A DNA stretch of 64,000 nucleotides from Rhodospirillales bacterium (GTDB lineage Bacteria; Pseudomonadota; Alphaproteobacteria; Rhodospirillales; Thalassospiraceae): positions 496,001 through 560,000 of the forward strand of contig JAHQVT010000006.1 in the NCBI GenBank assembly GCA_019634165.1, given 5' to 3'. The notes under the pieces were generated by a model. That model was given only the letters and a program-made list of their open reading frames with translations, ran no database searches and had not been told where the DNA came from. Position numbers and translations under genes: made by a program. This document shows, piece after piece, positions 45,125-54,329 of this stretch (position 1 is its first letter; each line of letters begins with the position of its first letter).

Positions 45125-47365
45125 ATGACCGAACCAAACAAAGTGGAAGACGAACATCTCATCGCCGATGGCGTTGATGATGAGCCGGTTGAAACCAACC
45201 GCCGTTTATTCCAGGGGCGGGGTCTAACATTTATTACAGTCGTCGCAGCTATTTATGCGGCATTCCATATGTTGGCTCTTAACGGTGTCTCGCTGTCTGG
45301 CATGACAGGTGGCTTGATTAATCTCGGTTTCCTGCCTGATTTCCCGCTTGAGACATGGAATTTCCGTATTGTTCACGTTGCTGGTGCCTTAGCACTTGGT
45401 TTCTTGTGGTACTCGGCTAACCAGTTTTCAGACCACACAAGCGGTGAAACACCGCTATTAGGGTATCTGTCTTATGTATTGCTCGTTCCGGCCTTCGTTG
45501 CCGTTGGTGCAGCGGTCAGTTTCAACTTTGAAATTGATGGCGGCGTTATGTGGAACGGGATTGATGCCCGGATCAAGTTTAATGAAACATGGATATTTGG
45601 CGCGCCTTTGATGGCAGCGACAGTTGGTGCCATCGTGCTTTCATGGTTCCATAAATCCCCACGTGAAAAATATTCGCCACCTGATTTTGTTCTTACCGTG
45701 TGTGCATTTGCTGTCGCAATCTATTTGATCACGATCTATGGCACCTTGATGCGTAATTCGACAGGGACACCGTTTGCACCAATTGGCATTTCAATTGCTG
45801 CTATCTCTGGAACGTTGCTAATCATGGAACTAACGCGCCGTGTCGCGGGCTTGGCACTGGTGATCATTGCAACCATCTTCCTTGTTTACGTCTTTGTCGG
45901 AGAATTCCTGCCAGGATTCCTGCAATCTCCTGCCATCACATGGCAGCGGTTCTTTAGCCAAGTTTATACCGATGCCGGTATCCTTGGCCCAACAACCGCA
46001 GTTTCATCGACCTACATCATTTTGTTCATCATCTTTGCTGCGTTCCTGCAGGCGTCAAAAGTTGGGGATTATTTTGTCAACTTTGCATTCTCGGTTGCAG
46101 GACGCGCCCGTGGCGGGCCCGCAAAAGTTGCTATTTTCGCATCAGGTTTGATGGGGATGATCAATGGCACATCAGCCGGGAATGTGGTGGCAACAGGATC
46201 ACTTACCATTCCTTTGATGAAAAAGGTCGGCTATCACAAAAAAACTGCCGGTGCGATTGAAGCGGCTGCCTCAACCGGCGGACAAATTATGCCGCCAATC
46301 ATGGGGGCAGGTGCCTTCATCATGGCGGAAATCACCGGTATTCCTTATACCGACATTGCCATCGCGGCTATTATTCCGGCTATTCTGTATTTCGTATCAA
46401 TCTATTTCATGGTTGATTTCGAAGCAGCCAAACTTGGCATGCGCGGGATGAAGGAAGACGAACTTCCGCGTTTCAGCACCATGGTCAAACACGTTTACCT
46501 GTTCCTTCCGATCATTATTCTGATCGTTGCGCTGTTCCTTGGCTATTCCGTTATCCGTGCTGGCACGTTGGCAACAGTAGCTGCCGTGGTGGTCAGTTGG
46601 CTGACGCCAAATAGGGTTGGTGTGAAATCTGTTTTAAAGGCCTTTGAGCTTGCTGGCGGAATGTCGATCCAAATCATCGCGGTTTGTGCCTGTGCGGGTA
46701 TTATCGTCGGTGTGATCGCACTCACCGGTGTAGGTGCGCGGTTCTCAAACTTGCTGCTGGGGTTGGCTGAAGCATCGCAGCTTCTTGCCTTGGTCTTTGC
46801 CATGCTGATTGCCATCCTCCTTGGGATGGGGATGCCAACGACTGCTGCCTATGCAGTTGCGGCTTCTGTGGTTGCCCCCGGCTTGATTGAGCTTGGAATT
46901 GAACCGCTTACGGCACATTTCTTTGTGTTCTACTTTGCCGTTGTATCGGCCATAACACCACCAGTGGCCTTGGCATCTTATGCCGCCGCCGGGATATCGG
47001 GGGCGAACCCGATGGAAACATCCGTGGCGTCATTCAAAATCGGGATTGCAGCCTTTATCGTGCCGTTCATGTTCTTCTACAATGCCGCCATTCTGATGGA
47101 TGGAACATACGTGCAAATAGGTCAGGCCTTTGTAACTGCCGTTGTCGGCGTGTTCTTACTGTCTGCCGGCGTTCAGGGCTGGTTCCTGGGCCGTAATGCC
47201 GTGTGGTTCTTGCGGGTTGCATTGATAGGCGCAGCACTGTTCATGATTGCGGGGGGATTGATCACTGATTTGGTCGGTATCGGCATTGCTGTCGCTACCT
47301 TGCTGATCCAACGTGTCATAAACCCCAAACCGGGGGCAACACTCCGCACCGGTGGTGCGGATTAA
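45125..47365 (+). CDS. Fused TRAP transporter membrane subunit (DctQM type)
   Basis: About 746 residues from ATG 45125. The first ~200 residues have four helices (small DctQ-like part). The following large DctM-like domain carries AFLQASKVGDYFVNFAFSVA, GMINGTSAGNVVATGSLTIP, STGGQIMPPIMGAGAFIMAE and LGMGMPTTAAYAVAASVVAP. Fusion of both TRAP subunits is the rule for TAXI-type systems. It forms a sodium-dependent importer with the binding protein upstream. Confidence 0.95.
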   Translation: MTEPNKVEDEHLIADGVDDEPVETNRRLFQGRGLTFITVVAAIYAAFHMLALNGVSLSGMTGGLINLGFLPDFPLETWNFRIVHVAGALALGFLWYSANQFSDHTSGETPLLGYLSYVLLVPAFVAVGAAVSFNFEIDGGVMWNGIDARIKFNETWIFGAPLMAATVGAIVLSWFHKSPREKYSPPDFVLTVCAFAVAIYLITIYGTLMRNSTGTPFAPIGISIAAISGTLLIMELTRRVAGLALVIIATIFLVYVFVGEFLPGFLQSPAITWQRFFSQVYTDAGILGPTTAVSSTYIILFIIFAAFLQASKVGDYFVNFAFSVAGRARGGPAKVAIFASGLMGMINGTSAGNVVATGSLTIPLMKKVGYHKKTAGAIEAAASTGGQIMPPIMGAGAFIMAEITGIPYTDIAIAAIIPAILYFVSIYFMVDFEAAKLGMRGMKEDELPRFSTMVKHVYLFLPIIILIVALFLGYSVIRAGTLATVAAVVVSWLTPNRVGVKSVLKAFELAGGMSIQIIAVCACAGIIVGVIALTGVGARFSNLLLGLAEASQLLALVFAMLIAILLGMGMPTTAAYAVAASVVAPGLIELGIEPLTAHFFVFYFAVVSAITPPVALASYAAAGISGANPMETSVASFKIGIAAFIVPFMFFYNAAILMDGTYVQIGQAFVTAVVGVFLLSAGVQGWFLGRNAVWFLRVALIGAALFMIAGGLITDLVGIGIAVATLLIQRVINPKPGATLRTGGAD

Positions 47366-47395
47366 ACCTGGCTGAAAGACGAACTTCTATAACGA

Positions 47396-47427
47396 AAAAG
47401 CGCACCAAGTACGGTGCGCTTTTTTTT
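47396..47427. terminator. Bidirectional terminator, TRAP permease / yjdM
   Basis: AAAAGCGCACC (47396-47406) pairs perfectly with GGTGCGCTTTT (47413-47423), followed by more T; A-rich on the other side. Confidence 0.93.
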
Positions 47428-47449
47428 GTTGCTTCAAAACATTGACTGA

Positions 47450-47788
47450 TTACTCAGTAACCTTTTTTACAAATTCCGACTTTAATCCCATTTGCCCAAT
47501 ACCCGGCACCTTGCAATCGATGTCATGGTCACCTTCGACAAGGCGAATGCCTTTGACCTTGGTTCCAACTTTAACGACCGAAGATGATCCTTTAACCTTT
47601 AAATCCTTGATGACAGAAACGGTATCGCCATCAGAAAGTGGGGTCCCATTAGAATCGCGCACAACACTTTCAGAAGAATCGTCCGCTGACAAAGACCACT
47701 CATGGGCGCATTCCGGACAAATCAACAGTGCATTATCTTCGTATGTATAGGGAGAATCGCATTTGGGGCAGGGTGGCAGTTCGCTCAT
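47450..47788 (-). CDS. yjdM: YjdM/PhnA-family zinc-ribbon protein
   Basis: 112 residues. The zinc ribbon [20 protein letters not shown] (then C) sits at the N-terminus. The PhnA C-terminal domain follows with [34 protein letters not shown] and LKSEFVKK. Its sequence is very close to E. coli YjdM. Despite the old name PhnA it is not phosphonoacetate hydrolase; the function is uncertain. Confidence 0.94.
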   Translation of the reverse strand: MSELPPCPKCDSPYTYEDNALLICPECAHEWSLSADDSSESVVRDSNGTPLSDGDTVSVIKDLKVKGSSSVVKVGTKVKGIRLVEGDHDIDCKVPGIGQMGLKSEFVKKVTE

Positions 47789-47898
47789 ATCGATGACCTT
47801 TTAGACGGTTTTTCAAACGTCAAAGCAGATACAGCGCGGCTTCCCGCAGTCTTCTTACCTGCGACCAAGTCTTTGAATTCTGCACTGTCTGGATTGAA

Positions 47899-47988
<90 letters not shown>

Positions 47989-48148
47989 GCAAATTGGTCG
48001 GAGCATTTCGCTCTGGGCGCTTTCAATAAATTGGCAGCACTGCGCTGTCAATAGGGCAATCCACTATTGCATCGAATGCTGGTTAAATAATGTGATTTCA
48101 GTATGGTACTAACAACCATAAGGTGAGCAACATTCGAGTTTATGTGAC

Positions 48149-48973
48149 GTGTTCTATTTTCTTTCAAAAACTGTCGGCCATTTAATCAATATCGGTTTGA
48201 TGCACGGGATCATCCTGTTTGCGCTATTTGCCCTACTGTTCCTAAACAAAACACGCCGGTTTGCATTGTATGGATTGGTTTGTGTGACAGCGTTTTCGTT
48301 GCTCATCACAGCCATTCCCGTTGGTACAATCCTATCGCGGACACTCGAAACCCGTTTTGAACGGCCGGATTTAGACCAGACAGAATTTGCTGGCATTTTG
48401 ACATTATCGGGAAGTGTTGATCCAGGCAGCTATTTATCACGCGGTGAAGTTCAGTTTCTAAGTGCGCCTGATCGGGTTTTCACCATGTTACGTTTGGCGA
48501 ACCAATACCCACAAAAACCCGTCATCTTCACCGGAGGAGACGGAGCCCTGTCTGATCGCGGTTTTAGTGAAGCTGCGGTTTTGTCTAATTGGCTTGGCGA
48601 GTCGAAAATGCGAACGCCCAATATGTATTTCGAGACGAAAGCAAGGAACACATATGAGAATGCCATCAATAGTCTTGAGATGGCTTATGGCAAGTGGCCT
48701 GCACTTGCAAAAAAACCTTGGATTTTGGTCACTTCCGCTGATCATATGCCGCGTGCCGTAGGTGTTTTTCGTCAAGTTGGCTGGAACGTTATTCCATATC
48801 CGGTGGGAAGAATCACATCAGACGACATCCATTTAGCAAGTCTTAACGTCTCAGGCGGTATCAAATCCCTAAGCCATGGTCTGCGTGAATGGGTTGGTTT
48901 GACCGCCTATTACTGGACCGGTCGATCAAATGAATGGTTTCCCGGACCAAAATCCGAGGCGACTACAAATTAA
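48149..48973 (+). CDS. YdcF/ElyC/SanA-family membrane-anchored protein (DUF218)
   Basis: 274 residues from a GTG at 48149. Two hydrophobic segments (about 13-32 and 38-58) anchor a DUF218 domain with GILTLSGSVDPGSY, PVIFTGGDGALSDRGFSEA, ETKARNTYENAINSLEMAY and WILVTSADHMPRAVGVF. Relatives ElyC and SanA affect cell-envelope integrity. It lies beside a lytic transglycosylase and RlpA, which supports a wall-related role. Confidence 0.9.
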   Translation: MFYFLSKTVGHLINIGLMHGIILFALFALLFLNKTRRFALYGLVCVTAFSLLITAIPVGTILSRTLETRFERPDLDQTEFAGILTLSGSVDPGSYLSRGEVQFLSAPDRVFTMLRLANQYPQKPVIFTGGDGALSDRGFSEAAVLSNWLGESKMRTPNMYFETKARNTYENAINSLEMAYGKWPALAKKPWILVTSADHMPRAVGVFRQVGWNVIPYPVGRITSDDIHLASLNVSGGIKSLSHGLREWVGLTAYYWTGRSNEWFPGPKSEATTN

Positions 48974-48994
48974 ATATTCTGGATGGGGCTATTG

Positions 48995-49999
48995 ATGAAA
49001 TTCTGGAAACTGATGACCACCGCTTCGGTGCTTGCTGTCCTGACTGTGAACGCACCTGCCTTTGCTCAGACGGATGAAAAACTTCCAGAATTTACCACTG
49101 AAGGGTTTGATGAGTGGCTGGTCGACTTCAAAAAAGAAGCCGCAGCCAAAGGAATATCGGCGCCGACGCTTGAGATTGCCTTTGCCAAAACCCAGCCAAT
49201 CCCCAAAGTCATTGAATACGACCGTAGCCAGCCAGAATTCAAGCTGACCTTCGAGCAGTACATTCAACGCGTAGTTCCACAGTCACGTATTGATGAAGGA
49301 CGAAGGAAGTATGCGGAAAATCGTGACGTAATTGATGCTGCCGCCAAGAAATATGGCGTGCCAGGTCAGTATTTAACCGCATTCTGGGGCATTGAAACCG
49401 GCTTTGGACGTTTCACGGGTGGATATTCTGTTGTCGATTCTTTGGCAACGTTGGCGTTTGAAGGCCGACGGGCAGAATATTTCCGCAAAGAATTGATGAA
49501 CGCACTAACGATCATTGATGCCGGTCATATTGCGGCTGAAAACATGACCGGATCATGGGCAGGCGCAATGGGGCAGGCGCAATTTATGCCCTCCACGTTC
49601 TTAAACTATGCCCGCGACGGAAACGAGGATGGTAAGATCGACCTTTGGGGTGCCAAGGAAGATGTTTTTGCATCTGCGGCAAATTATTTGTCGAGCGTCG
49701 GTTGGCACGCAGACGAACGTTGGGGCCGCAAGGTTAGTATTCCGAAAGATTTCGACACCAAACTGGAAGGGCGCGACATTCGCAAGCCTATCGCCGAATG
49801 GCAAAAGATTGGTGTCCGGATGCCCGATGGATCAAATCTACCGGTGGCCGACATGGATGCATCAATTGTAACTGTAAATGACGGTGAAGGTCCCGCATAT
49901 ATGGTTTATAACAACTTCCACACCATCATGCATTGGAACCGGTCAACATACTTCGCAATTGCCGTCGGCACCTTGGCAAATGCAATCGCAGGTCATTAA
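48995..49999 (+). CDS. Lytic murein transglycosylase (MltB-like)
   Basis: About 334 residues from ATG 48995; ATG 48983 in the same frame is possible. The signal peptide ends APAFA-Q, without a lipobox, so it is soluble in the periplasm. The catalytic Glu is in YLTAFWGIETGFGRFTGGYS. SWAGAMGQAQFMPSTFLNYA and DGNEDGKIDLWGAKEDVFAS are MltB/SLT_2 landmarks. It cleaves peptidoglycan strands to 1,6-anhydroMurNAc ends, products that the amino-sugar locus at 4.5-16 kb could help to use. Confidence 0.93.
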   Translation: MKFWKLMTTASVLAVLTVNAPAFAQTDEKLPEFTTEGFDEWLVDFKKEAAAKGISAPTLEIAFAKTQPIPKVIEYDRSQPEFKLTFEQYIQRVVPQSRIDEGRRKYAENRDVIDAAAKKYGVPGQYLTAFWGIETGFGRFTGGYSVVDSLATLAFEGRRAEYFRKELMNALTIIDAGHIAAENMTGSWAGAMGQAQFMPSTFLNYARDGNEDGKIDLWGAKEDVFASAANYLSSVGWHADERWGRKVSIPKDFDTKLEGRDIRKPIAEWQKIGVRMPDGSNLPVADMDASIVTVNDGEGPAYMVYNNFHTIMHWNRSTYFAIAVGTLANAIAGH

Positions 50000-50071
50000 G
50001 TGAGAGGTGGTGCGCAGGTTGATCCAACTGCCACCGATTAAGATAGAGCATCTTTAAGCGGGGACACCTTG

Positions 50072-51118
50072 ATGCCAAAACCAAGAAAAAGTGCATTTGC
50101 ACATACGCGTATAAAGGGCCGCCTCGCGATGAGTGTGGTTGCCCTTGGTATGCTTTTGGCTGGCTGTGCTGAAACCCAGCTTGCCGTTCATGGTGTAAAA
50201 CGCATCGGTGGACAAACCCAACCAGCGCAAGTTGGCAATTACAAGATTGGCAATCCTTATGAGATTGCTGGTCAATGGTACTATCCCGCAGTTGACTATG
50301 AATATAGTGAAACAGGGATTGCGTCTTGGTACGGGCCGAAATTTCATGGCAAGAAAACTGCAAATGGCGAGGTCTTCGATCAATTCGAAGTCTCTGCCGC
50401 ACACCGTACTTTGCCACTTCCCAGCGTGGTTCGGGTGACAAACCTTGAAAACGGTCGTTCGCTTAAAGTTCGCATTAATGATCGTGGCCCGTTCGCGCAT
50501 GGACGTATTATCGATATGTCACGTCGCGCCGCCCAGTTATTGGGTTTCGAGAAAAAGGGCACGGCAAAGGTCATGGTCGAGGTTGTCGAATCTGAAAGCC
50601 GTCAGATGGCGGCGATTGCACAGGGCAAGGCTGCACCGGCCATTACAGTCGCCGAACAAAACACAGTCAGCGCTGCACCACGTGATGTAGTGGAAACAGT
50701 AAGCCTTGACGGTGGTCCGATCACCGATAGCGGTGCACCTACCACATCAAAGATAAAATTGACCCCGCCGTCAGTACCGGCATCAAACGTTGTGTCGTCA
50801 CCACTTGAAGGTACGGTAGAAGAAGCTTCAATTGTTGAAGTAGCACCGGTATCAACATCTGCAATCTATGTTCAAGCAGGTGCCTTTTCGATCTATGACA
50901 ATGCCTTGAACCTTCGTAACCGGCTTTATGATTTGGCCCCCAGCAAGATCGAGCCGATTGCCGTAAAAGGAACTACTTTTTACCGTGTTCGCCTTGGTCC
51001 TTTAAACACGGTGCCCGAAGCAGACATTCTGTTGGAACGTGTGATTGCGACGGGGCAGAATGGTGCCAAGGTGGTTGTTGAATGCGCTGATGGTGGACCT
51101 GCCAAGTCGGGCTGTTGA
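50072..51118 (+). CDS. rlpA: RlpA-like septal lipoprotein with SPOR domain
   Basis: 348 residues from ATG 50072, with GGGGA upstream. A lipoprotein signal ends in LLAG-C near residue 33. The double-psi barrel GIASWYGPKFHGKKTANGEV, FEVSAAHRTLPLPSVVRVTN and IDMSRRAAQLLGF lies at about 75-175. A proline/threonine-rich linker leads to a C-terminal SPOR domain (YVQAGAFSIYDNALNLRNRL, about 270-348). RlpA is a glycan-cleaving or septum-associated outer-membrane lipoprotein. Confidence 0.93.
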   Translation: MPKPRKSAFAHTRIKGRLAMSVVALGMLLAGCAETQLAVHGVKRIGGQTQPAQVGNYKIGNPYEIAGQWYYPAVDYEYSETGIASWYGPKFHGKKTANGEVFDQFEVSAAHRTLPLPSVVRVTNLENGRSLKVRINDRGPFAHGRIIDMSRRAAQLLGFEKKGTAKVMVEVVESESRQMAAIAQGKAAPAITVAEQNTVSAAPRDVVETVSLDGGPITDSGAPTTSKIKLTPPSVPASNVVSSPLEGTVEEASIVEVAPVSTSAIYVQAGAFSIYDNALNLRNRLYDLAPSKIEPIAVKGTTFYRVRLGPLNTVPEADILLERVIATGQNGAKVVVECADGGPAKSGC

Positions 51119-51169
51119 TTACCAAACACTTGCTGTGCTAACGCTTTTGCGGTTCCGTTGCCGCTATGT

Positions 51170-51202
51170 CTTTCTCACAAATAAATTTGTTTTATGAGAA
51201 AG
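51170..51202 (+). repeat. Imperfect hairpin between rlpA and dacC
   Basis: CTTTCTCA (51170-51177) and TGAGAAAG (51195-51202) enclose ACAAAT/ATTTGT. No T-run follows, so it is a weak terminator or a leader structure in the 190-base gap before the dac gene. Confidence 0.5.
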
Positions 51203-51308
51203 CTTGCTGGTTGTTGCACAATTTCGCCGGATTTGCGACATAAGCAATACTGCAAATACGCCGGGAAACCGGTGGAAACAGATTTTCAAATACAAGGTTA
51301 AGGACGCT

Positions 51309-52481
51309 ATGACTTTGATGCCGCCAATTCCGTTCAAAAATAGTCTGAACCGGGTAGTGGCCGGGGCCGCGATACTGGGGTCCGTCATGGCAATGTCGAT
51401 GACCAGTGCGCAGGCAATTGAGACCAATGCGCGCGAAGCTTACATCATGGATTTCGATACCGGGACGGTGCTGCTTAACAAAAATGGCAACACGCTGACT
51501 GAACCGGCCTCCATGACAAAAATGATGACCGTCCATATGCTGTTTAAGCATATCAAGGACGGTAGCGTTTCGATGGATAATACCTTCCACGTCAGCGAAA
51601 AAGCTTGGCGTAAGGGCGGATCGAAAATGTTTGTCGAGGTGAACTCCAACGTTTCGGTTTCTGATCTGCTGCATGGGATTATTGTTCAATCGGGGAATGA
51701 CGCAGCAATCGTCGTTGCAGAAGGACTGGCCGGTACCGAAGAAGCGTTTGCTGATGAAATGACGGAAGAAGCTCGTGACATCGGCATGACCAAGTCTGTC
51801 TTTAAGAACGCGACCGGATGGCCCGCCGAAGGGCACCTTGTCACCGTTCATGATCTGGCGATACTTGCCCGTGATACCATTCGTAACTTCCCCGATTTGT
51901 ACGAGCTCTATTCCGTCAAGGAATTCACATATAACGGAATTCGTCAGCCAAATCGCAACCCGCTTTTAGGTACAAGTGCGGGTGTCGATGGCCTAAAAAC
52001 CGGTCATACGGAATCGGCAGGATATGGTCTGACCGCATCTGCTGAACGTGATGGTCGCCGTTTGATTATTGTTGTTAACGGTTTGAATTCCGTGCGTGAA
52101 CGTCGGACCGAATCGCAAAAGCTGCTTGATTGGGGTTTCCGCGAATTTGACAACTATGACCTTTTCGCTAAGGACGAAACTGTCAGCGCAGCCAATGTCT
52201 GGCTTGGCGCTGAAACCAAAGTTGATCTGGTTGCTGATCAGAAGATCCTGCTGACCCTGCCACGTAGTGCAAGCCGCGACATGAAGGTTTCGGTCGTCTA
52301 TGAAGGCCCGATCCCAGCCCCCATTAGCCAAGGCGATCAAATCGCAACCTTAAAAGTTGAAGTTCCCGATCAGGAAACGCAAGAATTCCCGCTTTATGCC
52401 GCCCATGATGTCGGACGTCTTGGCTTTGTCGGGCGCATTGGCGCTGCGATCAAATACCTGCTGTGGGGGGCAAACGGGTGA
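51309..52481 (+). CDS. dacC: D-alanyl-D-alanine carboxypeptidase (PBP5/6 type)
   Basis: 390 residues from ATG 51309 with AAGGA before it; the frame is open further upstream but without protein-like sequence. Signal peptide 1-36 (ends TSAQA). The three penicillin-binding motifs are SMTK at 68-71, SGN at 128-130 and KTG at 230-232. A C-terminal PBP5 beta-domain follows. It trims the terminal D-alanine from peptidoglycan stem peptides. It could equally be named dacA. Its stop overlaps tmk. Confidence 0.94.
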   Translation: MTLMPPIPFKNSLNRVVAGAAILGSVMAMSMTSAQAIETNAREAYIMDFDTGTVLLNKNGNTLTEPASMTKMMTVHMLFKHIKDGSVSMDNTFHVSEKAWRKGGSKMFVEVNSNVSVSDLLHGIIVQSGNDAAIVVAEGLAGTEEAFADEMTEEARDIGMTKSVFKNATGWPAEGHLVTVHDLAILARDTIRNFPDLYELYSVKEFTYNGIRQPNRNPLLGTSAGVDGLKTGHTESAGYGLTASAERDGRRLIIVVNGLNSVRERRTESQKLLDWGFREFDNYDLFAKDETVSAANVWLGAETKVDLVADQKILLTLPRSASRDMKVSVVYEGPIPAPISQGDQIATLKVEVPDQETQEFPLYAAHDVGRLGFVGRIGAAIKYLLWGANG

Positions 52482-53134
52482 CGGGTAAGCCCGGTTTGTT
52501 CATTAGCTTTGAAGGTGGCGAAGGCAGCGGAAAATCCACCCAAATTCGCAGCCTTGAGAAATGGTTTCAGGACTCCGGGCATGAGGTTGTTGTAACCCGT
52601 GAACCCGGCGGATCACCCGGAGCAGAAGAAATTCGCAACCTGTTACTAACCGGTGATCCCGGTCGTTGGGATGCGGTTACCGAAGCCTTCCTTATGTTTG
52701 CATCACGCCGAGACCATGTCGAACGCACCATTCGTCCAGCACTTGCTGACGGAAAGGTTGTTCTGTGCGACCGATTTGCCGACTCATCTGTTGCCTATCA
52801 AGGATATGGCCACAGTTTGGGCGCTGATTACATTCGGAACCTTTGGGCGCTGGCGATTGGCGAATTCAAACCTGACCTGACCCTTGTCTTTGATCTTCCG
52901 ATAGAGATCGGTTTGGAACGGGCAGGTGCCCGATTTGCAAATGTAAGTGCCGCAGAAGACCGGTTTGAACGTATGGGAACGGAGTTTCATCAACGTCTGC
53001 GGAATGGTTTCCGCGAAATCGCGGCGTCCGAACCAAAGCGTTGTCGGGTAATTGATGCAACGGGTGACATAGATACAGTCACCCAACGTGTGATCAACAC
53101 TGTTAAAGACAGTCTTGTCGGGCAGGGGCGTTAA
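52478..53134 (+). CDS. tmk: Thymidylate kinase
   Basis: 218 residues from a GTG at 52478 that overlaps the dac stop (GTGA). P-loop FEGGEGSGKSTQIRSL at 9-24. TREPGGSPGAEEIRNLLL (TMP site), VLCDRFADSSVAYQGYG and the LID-region sequence AEDRFERMG complete the pattern. It phosphorylates dTMP to dTDP. Coupled translation with dacC is likely. Confidence 0.97.
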   Translation: MTGKPGLFISFEGGEGSGKSTQIRSLEKWFQDSGHEVVVTREPGGSPGAEEIRNLLLTGDPGRWDAVTEAFLMFASRRDHVERTIRPALADGKVVLCDRFADSSVAYQGYGHSLGADYIRNLWALAIGEFKPDLTLVFDLPIEIGLERAGARFANVSAAEDRFERMGTEFHQRLRNGFREIAASEPKRCRVIDATGDIDTVTQRVINTVKDSLVGQGR

Positions 53135-53137
53135 CCC

Positions 53138-54244
53138 ATGGCCCGCGACGAGATCCTCCCAGAAGACAACCCATATGTTCCGCGTAAAAATGATGCACTT
53201 CTTGGTCATGAAGAGGCCGAGAAAACCATCCTAGAAGCCTGGAATAGCAAGCGGATGCACCATGCATGGCTACTCTGTGGTCCGCGCGGTGTTGGCAAAG
53301 CAACCCTTGCTTATCGAATGGCCCGGTTCATTTTATCTGGTGGCGGCGAGAATGGTGGGGCAGGTCTGTTTGGGGATCAGTCCGACGGGCTTTATGTCGA
53401 TCCCGAAGACCCGGTTTCGCGCCGTATCGCAGGCGGCGGTCACGGCGACCTTAAAGTTGTCGAACGCCTTTATGACGAAAAGAAAAAGCGACTGCAGGGT
53501 GAAATCACGGTCGCCAACGTGCGAACCGTCGGTAATTTTATGTCTAAAACTTCCGCTGAGGGGGGCTGGCGTATCGTGATTGTCGATGCAGCGGATGAAT
53601 TGAACCGCAACGCGGCAAACGCCATTCTAAAAGTCCTTGAAGAACCACCTGCAAACGCGATGATGATCCTTGTTGCCCATCATCCGGGGCGGTTGCTTCC
53701 GACCATTCGGTCACGGTGTCGTCGCCTGAATTTAAGCGCACTTGAAGATCATCAAGTTGTTGATCTATTGGGGCGATACTGTCCCGAAATGGATATTGGT
53801 GATCGTGATGCGCTTTCAGGACTTGCAGAAGGCAGTGTTGGCCGGGCATTGCAGCTTCATGAAGTCGGTGGATTAGGTCTCTATACCGAACTTGTGAATA
53901 TCATTGCTGCCTTACCCAACGCCGATGTGGCGGCCCAGCACAAGTTTGCCGAACGATTTTCGCCAGCAGACAAAGACGCATCCTTTGCCACTATCACGGA
54001 GCTCCTCCATTGGTGGCTGGCGCGTATGATCCGGTTTGCAGCAACAGGTCAGGCCCCAAGAGAGGTCGTAGACGGTGAATTACCTGCAATGCAACGCATG
54101 GCAGCCGCGCAACCGCTTGATCAATGGCTAGAGGTATGGGAAAAGATCAACGAATTAATGGGCGCGACCCGTGGTTTGCATCTTGACCGTAAGCAGGCTT
54201 TGCTCAATGCCTTCTTCATGCTTGAAGAAACCATGCGAAACTGA
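53138..54244 (+). CDS. holB: DNA polymerase III delta' subunit
   Basis: 368 residues, three bases after tmk. It is an AAA+ fold with LLCGPRGVGKATLAYRMARF near 46-65, VDAADELNRNAANAILKVLE (Walker B and sensor region) and RSRCRRLNLSALED. It is part of the clamp loader. The zinc-binding cysteine cluster of E. coli delta' is absent, as is common in alphaproteobacteria. The tmk-holB-metG-tatD-MBL order is a classic conserved cluster. Confidence 0.95.
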   Translation: MARDEILPEDNPYVPRKNDALLGHEEAEKTILEAWNSKRMHHAWLLCGPRGVGKATLAYRMARFILSGGGENGGAGLFGDQSDGLYVDPEDPVSRRIAGGGHGDLKVVERLYDEKKKRLQGEITVANVRTVGNFMSKTSAEGGWRIVIVDAADELNRNAANAILKVLEEPPANAMMILVAHHPGRLLPTIRSRCRRLNLSALEDHQVVDLLGRYCPEMDIGDRDALSGLAEGSVGRALQLHEVGGLGLYTELVNIIAALPNADVAAQHKFAERFSPADKDASFATITELLHWWLARMIRFAATGQAPREVVDGELPAMQRMAAAQPLDQWLEVWEKINELMGATRGLHLDRKQALLNAFFMLEETMRN

Positions 54245-54276
54245 CATCGCAGCCATACAACCGAAATTTTACCATC

Positions 54277-54302
54277 ACGGCCCATTTCGGGCCGTTTTGT
54301 TT
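54277..54302 (+). terminator. Terminator-like hairpin between holB and metG
   Basis: ACGGCCC (54277-54283) / GGGCCGT (54289-54295), loop ATTTC, followed by TTTGTTT. It may reduce read-through into metG. Confidence 0.75.
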
Positions 54303-54329
54303 CAAGAATTGCACGAAGGATTTGCCACT

